Shown here piece by piece: positions 35,027 to 45,719 of a stretch of DNA of 64,000 nt. This DNA comes from Terramyces sp. JEL0728 (Eukaryota > Chytridiomycota > Chytridiomycetes > Rhizophydiales > Terramycetaceae): contig JADIIU010000023.1 of NCBI GenBank assembly GCA_027603945.1, positions 62,001 to 126,000 of the forward strand. Reading direction: 5' to 3'. A program made the translations under genes and the position numbers. Under the pieces are notes generated by a model. It was not told the DNA's origin. It worked only from the letters and a program-made list of their open reading frames with translations, and made no database searches. Within the stretch, counting starts at the first letter, position 1. Every line of letters begins with the position of its first letter.

Positions 35027-36544
35027 TTATTTTGATTTGAAAAAGAACCGAACAACAATGAATCCAATGAGCAGCGAGATGATAAGAGAATAAAACTCTC
35101 CATAAATTTGCCACCACGTCAATTTGGATGTGATTGGCACCAAATGCGCATATCCTACAGTAGCAGCCATTTCAAACAAGTTCTTTAGATATAGCTTGTG
35201 CGTTACACTGTTCAACCGGACAATCTTTTTCATCTTTTGGACAGATTCAAAGATTTCAGAATCTGGATCAGCGATTTCCTTGTTCAGAAATACAATTTTC
35301 TCCTTTAAACTGCTTGGGGTAAACTCCATTTTCTTGTTTTCAAGTCCAATTTTAGCTTCTTGAGCAGCGATTGCGTTCAAGAATTGATCTCCAAATATTC
35401 CAGTTACTACAATCGGCACTCCGGCATACATTGATTCATGGATTGATGCTATGCCTCCGTGAGTACAAAATACTTTGGTAGCAGGGTGTGCAAGCAGAGC
35501 ACGTTGATTTACCCACTGTTTGAATAATAAACGATCTCTAAATTCTTCTGGAACTGCTAAACTGCTTGCATCGGACTTTCCAAGTGCCCACACTGCAGCA
35601 AGGTTTGGATTTTCATGCAGTAACAACTTGATTCCTTCAAAAATTCTATCACCAATGAATCCGGTTACGTTTGCGGCCGATCCAAAAGCAATATATACCA
35701 CTGATATGCCATCTTTGTTGAATCTATCAAGCTGTGATTGTAATTCTCCATCCAACTGTCCAACATTATCAGATATCATCGGCCCAATAGGAATCACATT
35801 TGTTGGCAATTCCCTAGCTTTGTAAAATCCAATAACATTATGTGTCAATATCAAATGCTTTTTGACAGTATCTTGCGCAGATGTAAGATCAAGTCCAAAT
35901 TCCTTTTTGTCTTGTTTCAATTTCGCCATATAGCTGCGTAATGTTAAAACTTGATTTAGAGAAGGCAATCCACTGAGCTTGGCCGCCAATCTGGCACGGA
36001 AACTTCTTACTAATTCTTGCTGTGCAATGGGATACATCAGGCTGGGAGTATACCAGCTTTCGCCTACCCCAAGACTCCCAATATTCGTAAGTAGAAAGAT
36101 TAAATTCTTTTTCTCTGCGTTTGCGTATTCCACACAAGCAGTATTGAAAATATCACAAATGAACAAGTCTGGATGGTATTTCTGATCAAACCGTTCTATT
36201 TCCAGATACGAATCTCTGAATAAATCCACAATTCCCTTAAATAGCGGAGTTATGTCTGTCTTTGTAGCGTTCCAATCCTTTTGGCTTGAAAGTGCAATCT
36301 CCCTCACTTGTTCCTGATCCAGATTCATTTCTACTGTCGATATCTTTGGATACTTGGACGAATATCCTAGTGTTACTGAAGGAGCAAAGTAAGTAACTTG
36401 GTTTCCTTCATCTACCAATTCTGATAGTGCTGCAAGGTACGGATTCACATGGGACGCAGTTCCAAATGTCATTGAAATCATAATGTGATACGAATAAGAA
36501 CAGCCAAAGAGCAAGGCCCATTTTAAAAGCTCAAAATTCTTCAT
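35027..36544 (-). CDS. UDP-glycosyltransferase, tandem copy 4
   Basis: An intronless 505-residue paralogue and first gene of the array. Signal peptide (LLFGCSYSYHIMISMTFGTA), GT1 fold, signature FKQWVNQRALLAHPATKVFC then THGGIASIHESMYAGVPI, MAATVGYAHLVPITSKLTWW, and a C-terminal membrane segment ending in FFFKSK, where Lys at -3 could act in ER retrieval (inference). Its ATG is only 12 nt from the ATG of the divergent Mediator subunit gene, so the two must share a promoter or have promoters inside each other's coding sequence. Confidence 0.9.
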   Translation of the reverse strand: MKNFELLKWALLFGCSYSYHIMISMTFGTASHVNPYLAALSELVDEGNQVTYFAPSVTLGYSSKYPKISTVEMNLDQEQVREIALSSQKDWNATKTDITPLFKGIVDLFRDSYLEIERFDQKYHPDLFICDIFNTACVEYANAEKKNLIFLLTNIGSLGVGESWYTPSLMYPIAQQELVRSFRARLAAKLSGLPSLNQVLTLRSYMAKLKQDKKEFGLDLTSAQDTVKKHLILTHNVIGFYKARELPTNVIPIGPMISDNVGQLDGELQSQLDRFNKDGISVVYIAFGSAANVTGFIGDRIFEGIKLLLHENPNLAAVWALGKSDASSLAVPEEFRDRLLFKQWVNQRALLAHPATKVFCTHGGIASIHESMYAGVPIVVTGIFGDQFLNAIAAQEAKIGLENKKMEFTPSSLKEKIVFLNKEIADPDSEIFESVQKMKKIVRLNSVTHKLYLKNLFEMAATVGYAHLVPITSKLTWWQIYGEFYSLIISLLIGFIVVRFFFKSK

Positions 36545-36556
36545 TTTTGAATTTAA

Positions 36557-37189
36557 ATGGAGAGAAATCTAAAGCAAGAGTCACAAGAAATATTCACAGA
36601 ATACAACTCTAGAATCAGGGATTTGTTTGAATCGTTCGAGAATATAACGCTGAATAAAGAGTACACTTCGCCAGCATCAATTACAGATGAAATCATTCGA
36701 GTTGACAAACGCTTGGACGATTTACTCTCCAGAATCAGCGAGCATCAGCAAATTCAATCCAGAATAAACCAGTACAAACAGTCGTTATTCGACGTTACGA
36801 AAACCAATATGAAATTTGCCCAGGATCTCAATTCAAGCTACAATGAGTTGGAATTACTTTTGTTTAAAGCAAAGAGAATTTTATCTACGCAAAATGGTAA
36901 TTGCAAGTTAACTAGTTGGTATTGATTCGCAGGAGTTGTTAGATTATGCGCAGAGGGTTGCCAAGCACACACTGTTGCCATTTGAGCCGCCTATACCCCA
37001 GGAACATCATATGCGCATGTCTTTGCTGTTTCAAGAAAAAGAACAAGTCCAGATTCAAGGTAATTGTTTTTGATTGTAGAAGAAGTTGTGCGCGATGAAC
37101 AAGTGCAGATGGAGATTGATATGACTGGGACGAAACCAGCAACTCCGGAAGCGGCAGATGAAGATTTACTGGATTTGGATTTGTTTTAG
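36557..37189 (+). CDS. MED4: Mediator complex subunit 4
   Basis: Exons 36557-36896, 36916-37069 and 37090-37189 give 197 residues. The first half is a coiled coil with RLDDLLSRISEHQQIQSRIN and ELELLLFKAKRIL, and after the first intron the MED4 hallmark appears: QELLDYAQRVAKHTLLPFEP (compare V..VL.YA.RIS..T.AP in the family), then PPIPQEHHMRMSLLF. The C-terminus is acidic and ends LLDLDLF. MED4 belongs to the Mediator middle module, which links activators to RNA polymerase II. Introns are 19 and 20 nt. The protein is short for the family but fungal MED4 varies. Confidence 0.82.
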
Positions 37190-37700
37190 TTTTAATATAC
37201 GCCCTGATGGTGATTAATCAAATCGCTTTCACATGCAATAGCTTAATAATTTCAACTATAATGGATAGAATAAGGCTTTAATACGCTTGCCACCTTATTA
37301 AATACAAACAGAAACGTAGATCAGTGCTGTTGCTTTATTAAAAATCTCGAATTATGGTTTTTTTAATATACGTTAAATTGGGTGAAAGTTCCCGATTCAT
37401 TTATTTAATATCGTTGAATGTAGAGATTTATCACAGATTACAGTGATGGCAATAATTGTCGTACGAGCATCTCACGGTGGATTTGCTTCCAGTAAGTTAC
37501 CAAGAGAAATCATGGTTGTGCGGCACATGTAATTAACGCTATCCGCTATATATGGTTATTAGCACTGTTTTATCACATCAGTTCTAATCCTACTTTTTTT
37601 ATTTCCACAATTTTTGCACCTTCGACTACAGGGGCATAGTCATTGCCAACAACCCCCTACGCAAAATCTTTTAAAAAGAAACAAGTGTCGACCTCATTAA
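37190..37700. other. Intergenic region, nothing further seen
   Basis: A 511-nt AT-rich spacer. A short plus-strand frame starts at 37446 but is only about 27 codons and has no family features. Poly-T and poly-A tracts (37355, 37595) occur. No RNA gene is recognised. Confidence 0.35.
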
Positions 37701-38150
37701 ATGCAGTTAGAACGCATCTTATTATCAGTGATAATAACCGTTTTAGGAATGCTAGCGCTTTACTTTCATCTACAAATCAAGTACTTGATGGCAAGGTTAC
37801 AACAATTATCTGAAAAATTAACTGTACATAATCCAAAACCAGTCTTGATTTTACCGCAGGAACAGCCGTTACGTAGAGATCAAGGCCAGTATCGGCCAGT
37901 ATCGACGATTTCCGATGATTTCTTCCTCCATTCGCGAACAAATACAAGCAACAGCGATAGGGAATGGCTTAACAGTATCTGGGAAAATAGGCACGTAGAT
38001 CCTGATGCGGAAACTGTGATTATGTCTGAAAGCGAAGTTGAATTTGTTACTTTGGCTGTAGAATACCAGGATTCTACTATATCTATTACCTGTGACGATG
38101 AATTATATGAATACTCTTGTAGGATTATCCCTTCTACCGTAGTTGAATAA
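37701..38150 (+). CDS. Hypothetical protein with N-terminal membrane anchor
   Basis: An intronless 149-residue protein. Residues 5-24 (ILLSVIITVLGMLALYFHL) form one hydrophobic segment, a signal anchor, followed by a Pro/Gln-rich linker and an acidic C-terminal half (SESEVEFVTLAVEYQDSTIS). I do not recognise the family. The basic residues follow the segment (KYLMARLQ), so the bulk is probably cytosolic. Confidence 0.55.
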   Translation: MQLERILLSVIITVLGMLALYFHLQIKYLMARLQQLSEKLTVHNPKPVLILPQEQPLRRDQGQYRPVSTISDDFFLHSRTNTSNSDREWLNSIWENRHVDPDAETVIMSESEVEFVTLAVEYQDSTISITCDDELYEYSCRIIPSTVVE

Positions 38151-38450
38151 TTCAGTCTTGTTGATCTCATATTTATTTAATATATTGTTATTTTAATTGT
38201 AAATCTTGTGTCACTGCGGCATAGTACTATTATGCGCTCTGATTCATTTGGTATTCCCTAGATCTCAGCAGTGCCGGATTCAACACACCATTATGACTGT
38301 GGACGAGCGACATCCGCTTCCATGCAGTCTGAATACCGATAGTCTCGCTTGATAATTCCAAAGAAAAGAGCTCACTGATATTGTTACCAAAACTCGGGAT
38401 TTTTTCCAAGCCTCACGGCCACAAAAGGACAGAGAACGAAAAGCTTTTTG

Positions 38451-39479
38451 ATGAAATTCAACTTTCTGGTACTGGTAGCAGGACTAAACGCTCAATGGCC
38501 AGCCAAGCTATTGGCACCATACACCGACATTACCCTCTTTCCTACGCTTGACATCAACACCGTACAAAAACAAACTGGAATCAATTACTTTACCGTTGGG
38601 CCAATCATTAGTGATGCCAATGGAAACCCAGCCTGGGGAGGCACAACTCCCGCAACTGCTCAACCGCCGTTCTATTTAGATAAAATCACTACACTTAGAA
38701 GTAATGGCGGCGATGTAGTCCTGTACTTTGGCGGCCCTGGAATGGAAATCGCAAGAAATACTTCATCAGTGAACGATTTAGTACAAAAGTATCAGTCAGT
38801 AATCACCGCTTACAGCGCAACTTATATCACTATTGATATTGAAGCCAGTGCTACCCTTGATTCTAATGCAAACGAATTGCGTAACCAAGCACTTGCAGTT
38901 ATTCAAAAGAACAACCCAAAACTAAAGGTTTCACTGACATTGCCAACCTACGTATCTGGTATTGATTATACTGGACTGGACATCTTGAAATCCACCATCA
39001 AGAACAAAGTCGTGTTGTCGTCTGTCAATCTGATTACTGCTGACTATGGAACATCTGGAGCGCCTAACGGTGCAACTGGTATGGGCGGGTATGCTATTAG
39101 CGCTATTGAAGGAACGATTCCGCAATTGGAAAAGATTGGGTTGAAGAACCAAACCCTTGGTGTTGCTCCAATTATCGGCGCGAATAACGTCCAAGGGGAA
39201 GTGTTCAGACTGGAAGATGCGCAACAATTCGCTGCGTATGCCAACAAATCATCTGTCATTGGTGTTATTGCTTACAACAAGCTTAATAGAGATACAAATG
39301 TCAATGGCACGATTGTCCAATCTTCTCAAATTAATCAACTATTATTTGGTTTCGCTAGTATCTTTAAACCTTGGGCTGGTATCAACACCCCTACTGACAC
39401 CACACCATTGCCAACCGGCGGTGCTTTGGGAGCTGTATCACTTGGTCTTGCTGTACTGTGTATGGTATTTGCCTTTTAA
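38451..39479 (+). CDS. Secreted GH18 chitinase-like protein (copy A)
   Basis: An intronless 342-residue protein with an N-terminal signal peptide, a GH18 barrel and a C-terminal hydrophobic tail (GAVSLGLAVLCMVFAF) after a Thr/Pro-rich linker, which suggests a GPI anchor. GH18 features of the bacterial ChiD-like type are visible: APYTDITLFPTLD, TVGPIISDANGNPAWGG, and LRSNGGDVVLYFGGPG. In the active-site strand the usual DxxDxDxE is reduced to TIDIE: the last Asp (129) and the catalytic Glu (131) remain. It may therefore still cut or bind chitin; the wall or a chitinous host could be the substrate. Start is the ATG at 38451. AATAAA overlaps the stop. Confidence 0.82.
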   Translation: MKFNFLVLVAGLNAQWPAKLLAPYTDITLFPTLDINTVQKQTGINYFTVGPIISDANGNPAWGGTTPATAQPPFYLDKITTLRSNGGDVVLYFGGPGMEIARNTSSVNDLVQKYQSVITAYSATYITIDIEASATLDSNANELRNQALAVIQKNNPKLKVSLTLPTYVSGIDYTGLDILKSTIKNKVVLSSVNLITADYGTSGAPNGATGMGGYAISAIEGTIPQLEKIGLKNQTLGVAPIIGANNVQGEVFRLEDAQQFAAYANKSSVIGVIAYNKLNRDTNVNGTIVQSSQINQLLFGFASIFKPWAGINTPTDTTPLPTGGALGAVSLGLAVLCMVFAF

Positions 39480-39555
39480 TAAATTTGCGCCAGTGCTGTT
39501 TTCACATGTCAACCGTTTGAAATGGTAGGAATTTGAATTACAACTTTCCAACTAA

Positions 39556-40557
39556 ATGAAGATTCTATTGGTTGCTTCTGTTGCATGTTCATGGCCATCA
39601 AAGATCCTAGCGCCTTATGTAGACGTTACGATTCATCCGCGGTTTGATATCGATATCGCCCGCAGACAAACTGGAATTCAATACTATACCATCGGGCCTA
39701 TTTACAGTGATAATAGCGGATATCCCGCCTGGCAAGGGAATATTACCGCCAATTCAACAAGCGGATTTTATACAAGCACTGTCAGTAATTTACGTAATAA
39801 TGGTGGTGATGTAATTATTTCGTTTGGAAGTGAAGACGGATTCGAAATTGCTGCAAATGCGAGCAGTACTGATGATTTGGTTGCCAAGTACCAGTCGGTT
39901 ATTACTGCATACAGCGCTTCATACATTACATTCTACACACCGTTTACAGGATACTTGGACGATTTTGAAAAGACTAACAATAGAAGAAGTGAAGCACTTG
40001 CCACTCTGCAAAAGAACAATCCTAATCTCAAGGTTTCGTTTACCTTGCCATCGGATACAACTGGGATCGATATTTATGGGATGCAGGTGCTAAAATCCGC
40101 TGGTTTGTATAATGTTGCGATTTCATCTATAAATGTTGTTGCTGGGGACTATGCGTGCTGCGGATCAAACGGCACTGCTGTCAAATCTGCAATTTCAGCA
40201 ATTGAAGGAACCAAAGGGTATATTTCGCAAACCAAAATGCCAAACGTGGTTTATGGGATTGTACCTGTTATTGGAAAGAATGGCGATGTAGTATTTGGGC
40301 TTGATGATGCAAAGCAACTTGTTGACTATGCAAACCAAGCGCCTTGGATTGGATTATTCTCATACAGGAATATGAATAGAGACACTAATTTGAATGGGAC
40401 TGTGGATCATTCATCGCTGATACAGCAAGACCTGTTTGGGTTTGCTACCATATTCAAATCATGGGCCGGCATTACAAGTGCAACTGATACTTCACCACTG
40501 CCTAGTTCTGCTTGCAAACCATTTTCATGGCTGTTCCTCCTTCTGATCGTGATTTGA
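39556..40557 (+). CDS. GH18-like protein with lost catalytic site (copy B)
   Basis: A 333-residue tandem paralogue of copy A, 76 nt downstream, with a signal peptide, the same barrel landmarks (APYVDVTIHPRFD, YTIGPIYSDNSGYPAWQG, NNGGDVIISFG) and a C-terminal hydrophobic tail (PFSWLFLLLIVI). At the place of the catalytic Asp-x-Glu the strand reads ITFYTP: Asp is Tyr (127) and Glu is Pro (129). It should not hydrolyse chitin and may be a chitin-binding lectin or wall protein, as known for other inactive GH18 proteins (inference). A two-Cys motif (DYACCG) is not in copy A. Confidence 0.82.
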   Translation: MKILLVASVACSWPSKILAPYVDVTIHPRFDIDIARRQTGIQYYTIGPIYSDNSGYPAWQGNITANSTSGFYTSTVSNLRNNGGDVIISFGSEDGFEIAANASSTDDLVAKYQSVITAYSASYITFYTPFTGYLDDFEKTNNRRSEALATLQKNNPNLKVSFTLPSDTTGIDIYGMQVLKSAGLYNVAISSINVVAGDYACCGSNGTAVKSAISAIEGTKGYISQTKMPNVVYGIVPVIGKNGDVVFGLDDAKQLVDYANQAPWIGLFSYRNMNRDTNLNGTVDHSSLIQQDLFGFATIFKSWAGITSATDTSPLPSSACKPFSWLFLLLIVI

Positions 40558-40743
40558 TAATAAAGAGCCTCAACAATTGTAGTTTACCTTTAGCTAAAGT
40601 TTTTGATATTCATTTGGTGCCCAGTAAACACTACTTGAGCTGCAATGACGAAATCTAAACCAGAAATTTCAAAACATTTATACTTTATCATTTTGTCCTC
40701 CAAGAATCACTTGAAATACGAGAAACAGCATGTGTCTAATAAT

Positions 40744-42238
40744 TTATTCTTCAACGATAGTGTCACTTGTTTCAGTCCTATCACTTTGATATTCAATTTC
40801 TACGCATTCAAGTTTTCCGACATGTTCAATATCTACCATATATGTCTCTGGAGTAAAAGCAATCATGACTACCACTGACAATGCCACAGCTACAATCGGA
40901 AACCACACACCAGCATACATATTACCCGTTTTTGCCGTTAAAGAGAATGCAATAAGAGGTGTAAACCCACTTATCACACCAGCAGTATGAAATGGAACAC
41001 TTATGCTTGTATAGCGCACATTTGTAGGAAACAGTTCAACCATAAATGCACCTATCGGACCTGGAATTAAGCAAATATTACCATACGCTATGGCGCAAAG
41101 GGCAATCATAATAAAGACCAAAAATGAAGACAGATATGGGTTGTAGGAAGCCGATGCCACCAATAAAGTGGCATTTGGGTCAACATAAGGGCCAAGCGCG
41201 CGGAGAGCGACGAATATTGGATACCAAGAGACAACACCCAGTGCCAATCCCACCACCATGATCCATTTTCTTCCCACTCTGTCCGATAAGGACGAAAAAT
41301 AGAATCCAATAGGAGTAGCAAGCCCAAGAGCTGCGCACAAAACACCCCAAGCTGTTAAATTATCATAGAGCAAGCTAGTCTGCAGATAATACAACGTGTA
41401 CAGCGAAATAAAGTAGAATGTCACTCCAATACCAACACAACAGCCAAAGAACACATTCAATACCAATTTCAAGTTTTCCCATTTACAAAAGGTGTCTATC
41501 AGAGGTGCTTTTGAACGATAGCCGTCTTCAATTGCTTTTTCAAATACTGGAGACTCATCCAACTTGAATCTAATGTAGAGTGAAGCCGCGACCAGTAGAA
41601 TAGAGATAAAGAATGGAATTCTCCATCCCCAATTGCTAAATTCTTTCTGTCCCATTGCTAAATTACAGATGATGGTAACGAACAAGGAGAGCGCCATTCC
41701 AAAGCAAGGGGTGAGCTGTATAAACCCAGTGTAGTACCCTCTTTTGCCGGCTGGTGCGTGTTCGCCTATAAATACTGCTGCTGCTCCATATTCGCCTCCA
41801 TGAGCCAAACCTTGCAATAACCTCAATACAAATAGCAAGTATCCAGCAGCAGCTCCGATATTGTTGTATGTGGGCAGACAGCCCATCAAAAAGGTAGATA
41901 TCCCCATAATACTTAGTGTACAAATGAAACTGAACTTGCGGCCAAATCTATCTCCTAAATGCCCAAACAATAACGCTCCAAACGGTTTTATCAGATACCC
42001 GACGGCAAATGTACTGAGCCATTTGATAAAAGCCGCATCCTTTGTGTCTGCTGGATAAAACATTGGAGCTAACGTTGTTGCTAGTATCCCATATAGAAAA
42101 AAGTCGTACCTGAGTTAAGAGACCATTGTACCACTCTATTAGTGTTCCTCCCATAGCCGCAACTACTATAAGCTTGAGATCCGGCGACACTTTGGTTATT
42201 TGTCGATTTTGTTCTAATACATAGACACTGGTTTCCAT
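40744..42238 (-). CDS. MFS transporter, metabolite:H+ symporter type
   Basis: Exons 42238-42132 and 42109-40744 give 490 residues with 12 membrane segments. The splice forms GGTLIEWYDFFLYGILATTL, the first-helix signature of the metabolite:proton symporter (ProP/ShiA-like) group. Loop 2-3 has GHLGDRFGRKFSF and the second half has SSLSDRVGRKWIM, the duplicated MFS motif; LLQGLAHGGEYGAAAVFIGE in helix 4-5 is also typical of this group. These carriers import organic acids, osmolytes or similar with protons; the substrate is unknown. The intron is 22 nt (42110-42131). In fungi this group is uncommon compared with bacteria, so a bacterial origin could be tested, though the intron shows it is settled in the genome. 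Confidence 0.88.
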
Positions 42239-42725
42239 TTTTGTTCTAATTTTTCAACAGTGGCGGAAAGATTAAGTCAGTGTTTCGGAAGTTGGTGGAA
42301 CAACTCTCCACCTACAAACAGCGCTATTCGTACAAATATGGATAAATCCGCTTTACAATACGTAAACGATTTCCCATCGTATACCGCAAATTCCCAGATT
42401 TAAATCTTTATAATTTTGAACATCCTGACAGTGAACAGTGATATATCTATACCGGCTCTATCTTTCGTCTTTATCTGGATCTGGCTTTATTCGTAAGAAA
42501 TATCATTCTGCAAGGGTAGGACATCGATGGTCTGCTACCTATCGCAAATAATATGCCGCAGCAGCAGGATTCGAGTTTAGCGTTTTTCACTTTGGAGTGC
42601 AAGTGCATGGATAGGCCTGCAGTTGTTCTGGTTGAATAGCACGTGAACTAGTTTAGGCCTTTAAAATACAAGGAACCCGAAACCGTCCAAGATATAAATA
42701 GTACACGAATTCAATCAAGATAACA
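42239..42725. promoter_or_regulatory. Divergent promoter region, MFS transporter / DUF1254 gene
   Basis: A 487-nt region between divergent ATGs. A clear TATA box lies at its right end (listed separately). No gene is seen. Confidence 0.45.
42693..42700 (+). promoter_or_regulatory. TATA box of DUF1254/DUF1214 gene
   Basis: TATAAATA ending 25 nt before the ATG at 42726. Same spacing as in the phosphoesterase and pseudo-metacaspase genes. Confidence 0.6.
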
Positions 42726-44148
42726 ATGAAAATATATTCTCTGATTGCTTTCCTTTCAATTACTGTCGTCTCCCAAGATGCTGTTTCCGATGCGTTCATC
42801 TATTCCTTGCCGGCAGCTGAATTCGTCAAGACAAAATTGCGATTACTCTACAAATTTTCAACCTCCTACAATTCTTTTGCTATTAATCAGCCGCTAGTTC
42901 CTGATGAAAATTTCTCTGCAGTAGTTGCACCAAACGTTGGTACCAATTTATCTAATCTAGACACGGTATATGCAGTAGGGCTCTTTGATCTAGCTGCTTC
43001 CCCAAGATTGATTACTGTTCCGCCAGTGACTGATGGTCGCTATGTAGTTACAGATTTTCTTGACCCCTATGGAAATTGTCTACTTGGCTTCACTACAATT
43101 GAAAATGCAAGTGGAGGAAACTACATCTTGTATGGCCCATCAACTACTGATGATGAAGCTCAACGACTGGCACGGGCAAAGAACGCCAAGGCGATCAAGT
43201 TCCACACCTCTGATGCGATGGGTTTGATCCGCGCAAGGTATCTATAATTAATATAGACATAACGCAACTGATGCACAACTGGCTGCCAACCTTTTGGCCG
43301 AGTACAAGGCCGAGAGATTGAACTTTGGAGTCGACGAACCAAGGCTTTTAAAATTGGGTGAATTGTTGGGTGAAATCTATTTGCAAGGTTTAAAAATGGA
43401 GGATATCACGATTACACCTACTCAGTACTCTGGATCACCTCAAAACTCCACTATCGCTTGGAAATGGGCATTTTTGGGCTTGAAGCATGTTGAACCAGCA
43501 AGCGCTGAATCTGCTGAATATGTCAAAACTTTCCAATCTGTTGTGGATGAAGCTTCCAGAAATTCTACATATTTGGCTGAAATTGCCAGTCAAGTTCCAT
43601 CTATTGTCAAAACAATTCAGTCAGGTATCTTGGAAACCGGAAAGCGATATGGAAACGGATGGTCGGATACAAGCAATGCTATCATTGGAAACTTTGGTGA
43701 AAATTATTTAGTCAGAGCTGCTGTTGCATTCTCTGTCTATTTAGCTCTTCCACCATCTATTGCAATTTACTATCAAACTTCTCAAGATGTAACCACAGGC
43801 GAGCCATACAATGGATCGAACAGCTATCAACTGACTTTTAAAAACCTGCCACCAGTGAATGGGTTCTGGTCCGCTACGATTTATTACGGCATTGGAGATC
43901 CAAACTATGGGTTTTTGATCAAAAACCCAATTGAACGATTTGCTATCGGCGACCGGACTCCTGGATTGGTCCATAACTCTGATGGTTCATTGACAATTAC
44001 CGTATCAGCAACTCAGCCAACCGATCCGGTTGCAATTGCCAATTGGCTTCCAGTGGGAGCAAACAGAACATTTGAATTGTTCTTGCGTGCATACAGCCCA
44101 AAAAGCACCATATCATCATTTGTCCCTCCACAATTAACTAGACTCTAA
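42726..44148 (+). CDS. Secreted DUF1254/DUF1214 protein
   Basis: Exons 42726-43237 and 43257-44148 give 467 residues with a signal peptide (MKIYSLIAFLSITVVS). The N-terminal half is DUF1254 (NVGTNLSNLDTVYAVGLFDL, then DGRYVVTDFLDPYGN), the C-terminal half DUF1214 (PPVNGFWSATIYYG, then PVAIANWLPVGANRTFELFL). The pair is common in bacteria, and in fungi and algae of several lineages; the biochemical role is not established. The 19-nt intron (43238-43256) lies in the linker between the halves. AATAAA overlaps the stop. Confidence 0.9.
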
Positions 44149-44755
44149 ATAAAGATGTGACTATGATCTCGTTCCTACTTTCGCTCCACAGTAATAAGAG
44201 CTGCATTTTATGAATCTGAATTGTACTTTATTTATCAGTAACAGCAAATTTGCCCTACATCAAACTAGTTTGTGCGACAAACTGCGCTGAAAGATGGTAA
44301 TGCTTAATATCCAGGTATGCAGCTGATCTGAAATCATATAGAAAGGTGCCGTCTGATTGATAAGAACCTAAATGCTTCTGAATCGTTCCAACACCTTCAG
44401 TCTCGCTACCATGCGCTATAGAAAGGCTTTACACGGCCAGTTAAGCAGTTAAATTAACGTGGAGTCTTTTTTAATTTAACTTGTTTTTTTATTCGCACAA
44501 ACCAAAACCTGCACCTTCCCAAAATTAAAAAAATGCATCATTCTCACACCAGCCGGCAGTGGGGTTTCGATCTCTAATTATCGCAACTAACATGGCTCGC
44601 ATGATTGCTTTGCGGCCATTTGAGGTGTGGTTTCGATTCTCTTTCAAACAACAGAGCCCGGATTCGGAAGCCACACGCATCGAAAGACTTGCAGGTTTTA
44701 CGTCACACAAAAACCAGCCCTTAAAAGCGACAACAAAAATAGAAACTTGCAAAAT
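44149..44755. other. Intergenic region, nothing further seen
   Basis: A 607-nt spacer. The open frame at 44559-44755 is in another frame from the next gene and looks random. Two stretches like TGGTTTCGATTCTC resemble a tRNA B box, but no matching acceptor stem or anticodon arm can be drawn. A T-run at 44465 is present. Confidence 0.35.
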
Positions 44756-45586
44756 ATGTCGACAGTCGGCCTGGTAGAAAAACTGGAAATTCAGACAGAT
44801 TTTTCAAAAACGTCGCAATCATCTCTCAAATCTGCTGAATCTGCTTCCAAATGTACAGACTGTGAACTTATCAGAAACAAGAAATCGTATGAAATGGAGT
44901 GGAATCTGGAACAGCTGTTATTTCAAGGAGAGCCTTCAGTTTATGGTAACGGACACTATGGCATCGACTTGCTCTGCGCTTTGTTTGGATTTTACATTTT
45001 CGTTTCATGCTATGTGTGGATTCATGAACTTGCAAACCTCTCTTCAAAATCACTGATTGCGGATGTGTTGTTTCTCGCAATCACTGTCGCTGATCGCACA
45101 ACAGTATTCATATTCATGCTATACGAAATGTTTAGAATTCAAAAACTCAAAAAAACATTTAAAAATTTTAGGAAAGCCTTCAAGTATTTCTGTCTGGTAT
45201 TCTTGTTTGGAGCCAACGTCCACTTTTTGGTTCTGTTTCCGTATCAGGACGAAGCCAAATTGCTACGGAGAATGGTGCTTGAATTTATTACATTTGTATT
45301 TTTCATGGCAAAATTAGCAGTTGCAGCAATGTTTATCTGGAATCTTGAAGAAAATATCATGAATGCCCTCCTTGATTCTATTGCTAAATTCGATATCGCT
45401 ACTATCCTCATGTACGGCCAGTTTGTCGTGGTGGTGATAGTATTGTTCTGCCGCCTGTTTGACTTGGTCATCTACTGGAAAACTGATAGAGAAACGTTCT
45501 TTGGCGAGCTTCGAGAGCACATGAAGAAGCATAAGGAAATCGAAATGTTTGCAGAAGATGAAAAGGAAGAAGATACCATTGTATAA
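44756..45586 (+). CDS. Multi-pass membrane protein, unknown
   Basis: An intronless 276-residue protein with five likely membrane segments: IDLLCALFGFYIFVSCYVWI, ADVLFLAITVADRTTVFIFM, YFCLVFLFGANVHFLVLF, FITFVFFMAKLAVAAMFIW and ILMYGQFVVVVIVLFCRLF. The N-terminal 60 residues are Ser-rich with one CxxC pair, and the C-terminus is charged (EMFAEDEKEEDTIV). I do not recognise the family. The ATG at 44756 was chosen; the open frame reaches further upstream only through non-ATG codons and one ATG in low-quality sequence. Confidence 0.6.
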   Translation: MSTVGLVEKLEIQTDFSKTSQSSLKSAESASKCTDCELIRNKKSYEMEWNLEQLLFQGEPSVYGNGHYGIDLLCALFGFYIFVSCYVWIHELANLSSKSLIADVLFLAITVADRTTVFIFMLYEMFRIQKLKKTFKNFRKAFKYFCLVFLFGANVHFLVLFPYQDEAKLLRRMVLEFITFVFFMAKLAVAAMFIWNLEENIMNALLDSIAKFDIATILMYGQFVVVVIVLFCRLFDLVIYWKTDRETFFGELREHMKKHKEIEMFAEDEKEEDTIV

Positions 45587-45719
45587 TATAATAATAGACT
45601 TGAATTTATATCTATGAGCATTGCTGTTGGGTAATAATGATCGCATAGGAACTGTAAATAACTGAAACATATAATTGAAACTGCGTGATACATCCAGCCC
45701 AATCCAGATGCCAGTGCTG

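Noticed and set aside
44559..44777. Plus-strand open frame before the multi-pass membrane protein
   Set aside because: Different frame from the real gene, no domain, random composition; TGGTTTCGATTCTC in it resembles a tRNA B box but no cloverleaf can be drawn.
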